Positions 7,832-12,967 of a stretch of 12,967 nt of DNA are shown piece after piece. The notes beneath the pieces were generated by a model. That model was not told the origin of the DNA, made no database searches, and saw only the letters and a list, made by a program, of their open reading frames with translations. Position 1 is the first letter of the stretch; each line of letters starts with the position of its first letter. A program made the position numbers and the translations under genes. The stretch is taken from NCBI GenBank assembly GCA_034434515.1, contig DAOTZA010000067.1, positions 1 through 12,967 of the forward strand, read 5' to 3'. The DNA comes from NAK19 sp034434515. GTDB taxonomy: Bacteria > Chloroflexota > Anaerolineae > Anaerolineales > UBA4823.

Positions 7832-8602
7832 ATGCCCTCCCGGCAGCGCACCTTTCGGGTTGAGGCGGTCATTCTCCGCCATCAAGATTGGGGAGAAGCT
7901 GACCGCTTAATCACCCTGTTCAGCCGTGAACGGGGAAAACTCCGCGCCATTGCTAAAGGGGTCCGAAAAACGCCCTCGCGCAAGGCAGGTCACCTGGAAC
8001 CGTTTAACCGCGTCAGCTTATTGTTAGCTCAGGGAAGAGAACTGCCGATCATCACTCAAGCAGAAACCTTAACAGCCTACCTTTCCTTTCAGGACGATTT
8101 GTTGCGCCTAGGATATGGCGCAACTTTGCTCGAACTGGTTGATCGCTTTACCGTTGAAGAAGAAGCAAACCCAGCTCTCTATTTCTTGCTGGTTGAAACA
8201 CTGGAACGTCTAAACCAGAGCGAGGATGTCTGGTTGGACGTGCGCTTCTTTGAGATGAAATTGCTCGACTTTGTTGGTTTTCGCCCACAGCTCTTCCAGT
8301 GTGTGATCTGTGGCGAGGCTATCCAGGCGCAAGATCAGTTTTTCTCCTGCGAACTGGGTGGGGTGGTCTGTCCGAACTGCGCCGCCGGTCAACGATTGCT
8401 GCTGCCAGTCTCCATGCCGGCATTGAAGTACCTTCGCCATCTTCAACGCAGCACCTATAGAGAAGCGCGCAGAGCTAAAATTCCCGTTGCGGTTCAAAAA
8501 GAGATGGAAGCGCATGTGCAACGCTATTTGCAAGCCATTTTAGAGCGGGCGCTAAACGCACCGCGCTTTCTGCGGTCGATTGCTCAATTGACGGAACATT
8601 AG
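7832..8602 (+). CDS. recO: DNA repair protein RecO
   Basis: This is a 256-residue RecF-pathway protein that binds SSB and RecR and anneals strands or loads RecA during gap repair. The N-terminal OB-fold covers about 1-80 and begins FRVEAVILRHQDWGEADRLI. The helical C-terminal part carries a zinc-binding set of C157-x2-C160, C173 and C180-x2-C183. The length is typical. The ATG follows the SPT stop by one base and no Shine-Dalgarno is evident, so translation is probably coupled. It is convergent with the transglutaminase-like gene, and the 34-base gap contains no obvious terminator. Confidence 0.94.
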   Translation: MPSRQRTFRVEAVILRHQDWGEADRLITLFSRERGKLRAIAKGVRKTPSRKAGHLEPFNRVSLLLAQGRELPIITQAETLTAYLSFQDDLLRLGYGATLLELVDRFTVEEEANPALYFLLVETLERLNQSEDVWLDVRFFEMKLLDFVGFRPQLFQCVICGEAIQAQDQFFSCELGGVVCPNCAAGQRLLLPVSMPALKYLRHLQRSTYREARRAKIPVAVQKEMEAHVQRYLQAILERALNAPRFLRSIAQLTEH

Positions 8603-8636
8603 GATTGAAATTTATCCAGGCACGGTTGTCACCTTC

Positions 8637-9797
8637 TCACGGCCAGGGTAGCGGTAGAATGCCCTTTTCACGCGCAGTCGCAATGGTTAGCCAGTTGTAA
8701 TTTGGTTCGCCGTTTTCGACCGATTCAGCAACTTCGCGCCAGGTCTCTGCACCCGCTTCGACGGCTCGGGCAAAGGAACTCTGTCCGATCAGGGTAGTTT
8801 CGATGAAGTAATAGCGATCGTTTACCTGATCGGTGCGAACGCCGATGAAAGCATGCCCCGGAATACCAATGATCGCCACTTCCAGACGGATTGCCTCGGC
8901 AGCCGCAGCAAACAATAAAGATAGGTCGATGCAGTTACCGGCCTGCTGCTCCAGCGTTTCACGCGGCAGACGGATGCGTTGGATATCACCCGGTGCGTAG
9001 GTGACCAAAGTGCTTACATAGGTCAAATCATAGATCTCATCGGCTGCTTGCCAGATGGCTTCCAATCGTTCCCAAACCTCCCCATCTTCATCATCTTCAA
9101 CGCCACTATAGCCGCCCCACATCGCACCGCTCTCGGTATAGTCCGCTGCAGCGCGTAACAGCTCTTCCACTTTCGGATCGTTGGGTGTCACCATAGCAGC
9201 CAGTAGCTCAAATGTTTCTACTTCGCTCATTCCTGGAATCCCCCAAGGGAAATCGCGGCGAGCAAAAACCAGCGTTTCTCCTGTTTCTTCCAGGATGATC
9301 TTCTCTTCGCCTTGTTGCAGGGCAGCCACGCGGATATGGAATTGAGCCGGCTGTTGCACATTCAGGTTTTCGATCCTGGTCGAGATCAAACGCGGATTCT
9401 GACGGACCTCCAGGGTTTCATTCCCCCTGACGGTTACGGTATCTATCGACTGATCGGTATACCCCTGTACCTCGCTTAGCACTTTGATTCGCAGCAGCGA
9501 AGGGTTGGTATTCGTAATGGTGACAATCGTAAAGTCATCGAGAATCGAACCGTAGAGAGGGTAAATGATCGTGATTAAATCCGACCGATAGAGATAATCG
9601 ACCTCGATTTTTTCCACATCGATGAGATGATTCAAATTCAGGCTTTCAGGCGTTTGGGTTGATTGCTCAGCCTGGCCAGGAGCCGCACTCCGCCTGTCTG
9701 CAGGAACAACCCCACGCAACAAGGCACAACTCAACAAGGTAGCACTGATAGCAGCGAGAAAAGTGTAAATCCGAAAAGACGAAGCAGATGCTTGCAT
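8637..9797 (-). CDS. Exported transglutaminase-like domain protein
   Basis: This is a 386-residue secreted or lipid-anchored protein of unknown role. The N-terminus has a hydrophobic signal (about 8-24) ending in LLSC, with C24 as a possible lipobox cysteine. The -2 residue is atypical. A low-complexity polar linker (about 30-55) follows, then a beta-rich region (about 60-180). The C-terminal transglutaminase-like fold has C289 in AGNCIDLS, H315 in IPGHAFIG and E333 in YFIETT, so the third position of the triad is Glu rather than the usual Asp. A short acidic stretch, EDDEDGE, lies at 234-240. Such domains act as cysteine proteases, amidases or cross-linkers, and the substrate is not evident here. 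A good ribosome binding site (AAGGAG, complement of 9806-9811) lies 8 bases upstream of the start. No clear promoter is seen between it and the terminator at 9862. Confidence 0.8.
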   Translation of the reverse strand: MQASASSFRIYTFLAAISATLLSCALLRGVVPADRRSAAPGQAEQSTQTPESLNLNHLIDVEKIEVDYLYRSDLITIIYPLYGSILDDFTIVTITNTNPSLLRIKVLSEVQGYTDQSIDTVTVRGNETLEVRQNPRLISTRIENLNVQQPAQFHIRVAALQQGEEKIILEETGETLVFARRDFPWGIPGMSEVETFELLAAMVTPNDPKVEELLRAAADYTESGAMWGGYSGVEDDEDGEVWERLEAIWQAADEIYDLTYVSTLVTYAPGDIQRIRLPRETLEQQAGNCIDLSLLFAAAAEAIRLEVAIIGIPGHAFIGVRTDQVNDRYYFIETTLIGQSSFARAVEAGAETWREVAESVENGEPNYNWLTIATAREKGILPLPWP

Positions 9798-9861
9798 AGA
9801 AAATGCTCCTTTCAGTTGCCTATAAGTATTCTACTCTTTTCTTGGGAAAAATCTTTCAGAG

Positions 9862-9896
9862 AAAAAAACCAGAGCCGGTCAGGCTCTGGTTTTTTT
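9862..9896 (-). terminator. Bidirectional intrinsic terminator after tRNA-fMet
   Basis: CCAGAGCC (9869-9876) and GGCTCTGG (9882-9889) form a perfect 8-bp GC-rich stem with a 5-base loop. It is flanked by A7 (9862-9868) and T7 (9890-9896), so it has a U-tract in either direction. It begins three bases after the tRNA discriminator on the - strand, making the tRNA a single-gene transcript and isolating it from the transglutaminase-like gene downstream. Confidence 0.93.
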
Positions 9897-9899
9897 AGG

Positions 9900-9971
9900 T
9901 AGCGGGGCCCAGACTCGAACTGGGGACCTTTGGGTTATGAGCCCAACGAGCTGCCACTGCTCCACCCCGCA
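9900..9971 (-). tRNA. Initiator tRNA-Met (CAT anticodon)
   Basis: The - strand folds as a 72-nt tRNA. The D stem is GAGC/GCTC, the anticodon loop is CTCATAA, the T loop is TTCGAGT and the discriminator is A73. Initiator hallmarks are three G:C pairs in the anticodon stem (G29-31 with C39-41), the A11:U24 pair in the D stem, and an unpaired acceptor end at 1:72. Here that end is T1 and T72 rather than the usual C1 and A72. The rest of the acceptor stem, GCGGGG/CCCCGC, is perfect. CCA is not fully encoded (the genome has CCT after A73), so it must be added or repaired after transcription. It has its own promoter upstream and a terminator just downstream. Confidence 0.95.
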
Positions 9972-9993
9972 ATGCTTTCGTTTGCGAAATAAC

Positions 9994-10022
9994 AATATAG
10001 CATTTTTATCGGACGATGTCAA
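9994..10022 (-). promoter_or_regulatory. Strong promoter of the initiator tRNA
   Basis: On the - strand a perfect -35 TTGACA (10017-10022) is followed by a 17-base spacer and TATATT (9994-9999), with a TG one base before the -10 box (extended -10). Transcription would start near 9987, about 16 bases before the tRNA 5' end. The strength fits a stable-RNA gene. Confidence 0.88.
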
Positions 10023-10077
10023 GAGTGTTTAACAAAATTTTAGCATTCTTTAATCTCCAATCTGGCAGTTTTGTTCG

Positions 10078-10086
10078 TGCTATAAT
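10078..10086 (+). promoter_or_regulatory. Extended -10 box of trmD
   Basis: TGCTATAAT is a perfect extended -10 element (TATAAT at 10081-10086). No good -35 hexamer is seen at the usual distance. The box ends seven bases before the ATG at 10094, so the predicted start site falls on or next to that ATG. An ATG at 10085 overlaps the box and could not be in such a transcript. Confidence 0.6.
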
Positions 10087-10093
10087 GCAACCA

Positions 10094-10858
10094 ATGCGCT
10101 TCGATATTTTCACCCTTTTTCCCGAAGTCTTCCAGCCTTATCTCCAAACCAGTATTTTGGAACGCGCTCAGCAAAAGGGGCTGATTGAAGTCCATCTCCA
10201 TAATATTCGCGACTACACGACAGACAAACACCATATCACCGATGACGAGCCGTATGGTGGCGGAGGAGGAATGGTGATGAAGCCTGAGCCGATCTTCGCT
10301 GCGGTAGAAAGTGTCCTGGGTTCTCCGCCAGCCTGTCCGGTCGTCTTGCTCACTCCTCAAGGGCGAACGTTCAATCATCGCATTGCCCAGGAATACGCCC
10401 AATTGCCCGCCCTGGCCTTAATCTGTGGGCGGTATGAGGGGGTAGATGAAAGGGTGCGCAAGCACCTGGTCACCGATGAGCTTTCGATTGGGGATTATGT
10501 GCTGAGCGGCGGCGAGTTACCTGCGCTGGTGGTGCTGGATGCCGTCAGCCGCTTTCTGCCCGGCGTATTAGGCGACCCTGATGGTGCAACGGACGATTCT
10601 TATGCTTTAGGCTTGTTGGAATACCCTCATTACACCCGTCCAGCAGAATTCCGCGGCTGGCGCGTGCCGGAGGTATTACTCTCCGGTGATCATGGGCGCA
10701 TTGCCCGCTGGCGGCGGGAACAAGCTCTCCTGCGCACCTGGCAACGCCGTCCTGATTTGCTGGAGAAAGCAACGCTTACTGGCGAAGATCAAGCTTTCCT
10801 CGAACAGCTACGAAGCGCTCAGGAAAACCTTTTTCAAGGAGATAACGATGAAGTTTAG
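10094..10858 (+). CDS. trmD: tRNA (guanine-N1-)-methyltransferase TrmD
   Basis: This enzyme methylates G37 of tRNAs next to the anticodon using S-adenosylmethionine, which prevents +1 frameshifting. It is a cytosolic SPOUT enzyme that dimerises. With the start at 10094 (MRFDIFTLFPEVF) it has 254 residues, matching the usual length. The reading frame stays open upstream to 10016, but that part shows no TrmD homology and overlaps the promoter region. Visible motifs are YGGGGGMVMKPEP, CGRYEGVDERV and the knot segment SIGDYVLSGGELPALVV. TDDSY places the probable catalytic aspartate at D168, and PHYTRP follows. It is not in the common rpsP-rimM-trmD-rplS order. It instead overlaps the transporter gene by 11 bases, with AAGGAG (10837-10842) of the next gene inside its 3' end. 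Confidence 0.96.
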   Translation: MRFDIFTLFPEVFQPYLQTSILERAQQKGLIEVHLHNIRDYTTDKHHITDDEPYGGGGGMVMKPEPIFAAVESVLGSPPACPVVLLTPQGRTFNHRIAQEYAQLPALALICGRYEGVDERVRKHLVTDELSIGDYVLSGGELPALVVLDAVSRFLPGVLGDPDGATDDSYALGLLEYPHYTRPAEFRGWRVPEVLLSGDHGRIARWRREQALLRTWQRRPDLLEKATLTGEDQAFLEQLRSAQENLFQGDNDEV

Positions 10859-12092
10859 CTATGGTAAGACATTTTTGCTCGGTTTTGGTTTCTTCGGCGT
10901 CAGCGTGATTTGGGGCGTATATAACGCTTTTGTGCCGTTGTTTTTGGCGAATAAGTTTAATCTTGCCCCGGCTTTCATCGGTTTTTTTATGACCCTTGAC
11001 AATATCGCTGCTCTGTTGATTCAACCACCGGTGGGCGCCTGGTCAGATCGCCTGCGCACTCCGATCGGACGACGGATGCCATTTATCTTAATTGGCGCGC
11101 CAATCGGCGCAGTTGCATTTGGTCTTATTCCCATTGCCGCTGTCCTGCCGCTCTTTGTGGCTTGTACAAGCACCCTGCTCCTCTCGATGGCGTTTTGGCG
11201 CACCCCGGTGATTGCTCTTATGCCCGACATTACCCCTTCGCAATATCGCTCGCAAGCCAATGGAATCATCAATTTCATGGGTGGGGTAGGGGCAATCATT
11301 GCTTTTCTGGGCGGCGCTACTTTGTATCGACTGAATCCAGCTTTCCCATTCTGGTTGGGGTCTGCGCTGGTGATTCTGGCAGCAGTTATGGTGTTTATAT
11401 TTATCAAAGAACCAACCACTTACGAACAGAGCGAAGAAAAACCGAGCATGATCGCCAGCCTGAAAGCGGTTCTCCGCGATCCAGATCGCAGCGCCTTGCG
11501 CATTCTGCTGGCAATCTTTTCCTGGTTTGTCGCTTATACGGCCATTGAAGCCTTTTTCACCTTATATGCCAATAAGCATCTGGGCATGGAAGAAGCCGAT
11601 GGCGCCCGGTTGCTCGGACAGCTCTCGCTAATTTTTGTTCTGTTTGCCATACCCAGTGGCTATCTTGCCAGTCGCATTGGCAGACGCCTGACGATCATGA
11701 GCGGCATTACGATCATGATCCTGGGGATGTTGCTGATGTATTTCTTGCCGGGCAATATTTTGACCATTGAATTGACGAAATTACCGGTGCTGGGGACTGT
11801 GCCGGTTATCGGCCTCATTCTCATGGTAGCCGGGCTTGCCTGGGCGCTGATTAATATCAATTCCCTGCCAATGGTCGTAGATATGACCGACGCGGCGCGA
11901 TTAGGCACCTATACCGGGCTGTATTATTTATTCTCAACCCTGGCGGCAATCGCTGGTCCAAATATTAACGGCTGGATCATCCAATTAACCGGCCGGAATT
12001 ACAACAACGTGATGTTAGTAGCGCCCTTCTTCATGCTGCTTGCCCTGGTGCTAATGGCAGGAGTGCGACGCGGCGAAGCACTAGTGAGTTGA
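10848..12092 (+). CDS. MFS sugar transporter, SLC45/GPH-like
   Basis: This is a 414-residue inner-membrane carrier with about 12 hydrophobic helices. The loop after the second helix reads SDRLRTPIGRRMPFI, the D-R-x3-T-x2-GRR-x-P pattern of SLC45, sucrose-type and GPH-like symporters. This suggests proton- or sodium-coupled sugar or glycoside transport, but the substrate cannot be read from sequence. A central cytoplasmic loop (about 190-215) separates the two six-helix halves. The ATG at 10848 has AAGGAG 5 bases upstream and overlaps the trmD end by 11 bases, so the longer frame opening at 10686 is not used. The next gene starts directly after the stop. Confidence 0.88.
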   Translation: MKFSYGKTFLLGFGFFGVSVIWGVYNAFVPLFLANKFNLAPAFIGFFMTLDNIAALLIQPPVGAWSDRLRTPIGRRMPFILIGAPIGAVAFGLIPIAAVLPLFVACTSTLLLSMAFWRTPVIALMPDITPSQYRSQANGIINFMGGVGAIIAFLGGATLYRLNPAFPFWLGSALVILAAVMVFIFIKEPTTYEQSEEKPSMIASLKAVLRDPDRSALRILLAIFSWFVAYTAIEAFFTLYANKHLGMEEADGARLLGQLSLIFVLFAIPSGYLASRIGRRLTIMSGITIMILGMLLMYFLPGNILTIELTKLPVLGTVPVIGLILMVAGLAWALININSLPMVVDMTDAARLGTYTGLYYLFSTLAAIAGPNINGWIIQLTGRNYNNVMLVAPFFMLLALVLMAGVRRGEALVS

Positions 12093-12095
12093 GTG

Positions 12096-12809
12096 ATGGA
12101 TTCCAGTCCAGTGCCTTGGGTCATTTATGTCGATGATCATCTGTTGGTAATCAATAAGCCATCTGGCTTGCGCGTCCTGCCAGATGGCTATCATCCTGAA
12201 CTCGAACATGTTCGCTCAGTGCTGGAACCCCATTTCGGGCGGTTGTGGATTGTTCATCGCCTGGATAAAGACACCAGCGGCGTGTACCTGTTGGCTCGCA
12301 CCGCAGAAGCGCACCGTTCCCTTAATCTACAATTCGATCGTCGCTCGGTGGAGAAGATCTACCACGCCCTGGTTTCAGGCAACCCGGCCTGGGAAGCGAA
12401 GACCATCGACTTCCCCCTGCGGGTAAACGGAGACCGCCGCCATCGCACAGTGGTAGATTTTGAAAGAGGCAAAGCTGCGATAACCCTCTGCAAACGCCTG
12501 GAAAACTTCCAGGGTTGCACCTTGCTCGCCATTGAACCCAAAACGGGGCGCACCCACCAAATTCGCGCCCATTTAGCTCACCTGGGACATCCTATCCTTG
12601 GTGACCGTTTGTATGGCGTCTCCACGTCCCGCCTCTCTTCTGTGCCTTTGTCGGTTGAACGCCTTGCTTTGCACGCCTATGCAGTATCTATTTACCACCC
12701 CCAGAACGGCAAGAAAATTGGCTGGCATGCAGCCTACCCAGATGATTTCCAAAGCTGGCTTGAACAATTGCGGAAATTAGCGGCAAATGAGATCATCAGG
12801 TCTCCCTAG
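12096..12809 (+). CDS. RluA-family pseudouridine synthase
   Basis: This is a cytosolic enzyme that isomerises uridine to pseudouridine in rRNA or tRNA. Using the ATG at 12096 it has 237 residues; a GTG at 12093, directly after the transporter stop, is an alternative start. The catalytic motif HRLDKDTSG contains D57 (numbering from 12096). The C-terminal EPKTGRTHQIRAHLAHLGHPILGD is the second family signature. There is no S4 RNA-binding domain before the catalytic domain, so it resembles RluA/TruC-like short members rather than RluC or RluD, and the target site is not determinable. No Shine-Dalgarno is visible, so translation is probably coupled to the transporter. No clear terminator follows. 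Confidence 0.93.
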   Translation: MDSSPVPWVIYVDDHLLVINKPSGLRVLPDGYHPELEHVRSVLEPHFGRLWIVHRLDKDTSGVYLLARTAEAHRSLNLQFDRRSVEKIYHALVSGNPAWEAKTIDFPLRVNGDRRHRTVVDFERGKAAITLCKRLENFQGCTLLAIEPKTGRTHQIRAHLAHLGHPILGDRLYGVSTSRLSSVPLSVERLALHAYAVSIYHPQNGKKIGWHAAYPDDFQSWLEQLRKLAANEIIRSP

Positions 12810-12836
12810 GAGTAGGACTTATCAGAACCCAATCTA

Positions 12837-12865
12837 TTGACAAATCAATTCCTCAAGAGTATAGT
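12837..12865 (+). promoter_or_regulatory. Near-consensus sigma-70-type promoter before the riboswitch
   Basis: A perfect TTGACA (12837-12842) is followed by a 17-base spacer and TATAGT (12860-12865), five of six consensus bases. Transcription is predicted to begin at about 12872, just before the riboswitch-like sequence. It lies 28 bases after the RluA stop codon. Confidence 0.88.
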
Positions 12866-12871
12866 AACCAT

Positions 12872-12967
12872 GAATTGGGGAGTAGCCTCCCATGTGGGAC
12901 CAGGTTTTCGTCAAGACGAAGATTAACTTCCGGGAACCTGGACGCAATTCCTGCGTTTGGCAAGACC
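12872..12967 (+). promoter_or_regulatory. Probable manganese riboswitch (yybP-ykoY), cut by window end
   Basis: AATTGGGGAGTAGCC (12873-12887) contains the GGGGAGUAGC signature I recall from the yybP-ykoY family, and the 3' end TTGGCAAGACC (12957-12967) resembles the conserved strand that closes the same fold. Between them are TCCC/GGGA (12888-12899), an outer helix CCAGGTT/AACCTGG (12900-12906 with 12935-12941) enclosing TTCGTC/GACGAA, and ACGCA/TGCGT (12942-12956). The 3' half of the basal P1 helix lies beyond the window; it should begin with about CCAATT. This family binds Mn2+ and controls Mn exporters and related membrane proteins. The regulated gene is not in view. Confidence 0.75.

Noticed and set aside
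8603..8636. Terminator between convergent recO and the transglutaminase-like gene
   Set aside because: The 34 bases contain no stable stem followed by a T-tract on either strand.
10016..10093. N-terminal extension of TrmD
   Set aside because: The frame is open but would add about 26 residues absent from the family. It runs through the trmD -10 box and starts next to the divergent tRNA promoter.
10686..10847. Longer start for the transporter inside trmD
   Set aside because: The AAGGAG at 10837-10842 and the hydrophobic N-terminus place the start at 10848. The upstream part is an out-of-frame reading of trmD.

Overview
The window reads as an ordinary bacterial chromosome segment of moderate GC, densely packed and mostly on the + strand. 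Its gene content would fit a Chloroflexota/Anaerolineae-type genome: an IDH next to a huge NarL-type two-component sensor, a sphingolipid-type gene pair beside recO, and several genes without a Shine-Dalgarno. This placement is inferred from gene style only; no 16S or other marker is present. There are no insertion sequences, CRISPR arrays or phage genes.

Layout, left half. Positions 101-1402 encode NADP-dependent isocitrate dehydrogenase. It is followed after 18 bases by a 1167-residue membrane sensor kinase (1421-4924) with a 14-unit (two seven-bladed) beta-propeller sensor, a Y_Y_Y domain, one transmembrane helix, a PAS-like region and a HisKA_3/HATPase core. Its probable partner, a NarL/LuxR-type response regulator (5035-5703), appears to have its own extended -10 promoter overlapping the end of the kinase gene. 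Next come a 3-ketodihydrosphingosine-reductase-like SDR (5817-6665) and a serine-palmitoyltransferase-like PLP enzyme (6652-7830) whose reading frames overlap. Together they would make the first two steps of sphingoid base synthesis. recO (7832-8602) follows one base later.

Layout, right half. On the - strand lie an exported transglutaminase-like protein (8637-9797), a strong bidirectional hairpin terminator, and an initiator tRNA-Met gene (9900-9971) with a near-perfect promoter (9994-10022). Divergent from the tRNA, + strand trmD (10094-10858) is preceded by an extended -10 box so close to the start codon that the mRNA may be leaderless. It overlaps an SLC45/GPH-like sugar transporter (10848-12092), which is followed directly by an RluA-family pseudouridine synthase (12096-12809).

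The last 158 bases carry a near-consensus sigma-70-type promoter with a 17-base spacer. It drives what looks like the start of a yybP-ykoY manganese riboswitch, cut by the window edge. The next gene, outside the window, is therefore predicted to be a manganese exporter or other Mn-responsive membrane protein.

The points most worth following up are the eukaryote-type KDSR plus SPT pair, the manganese riboswitch at the edge, the unusual U1/U72 end of the initiator tRNA, and the possible leaderless trmD.
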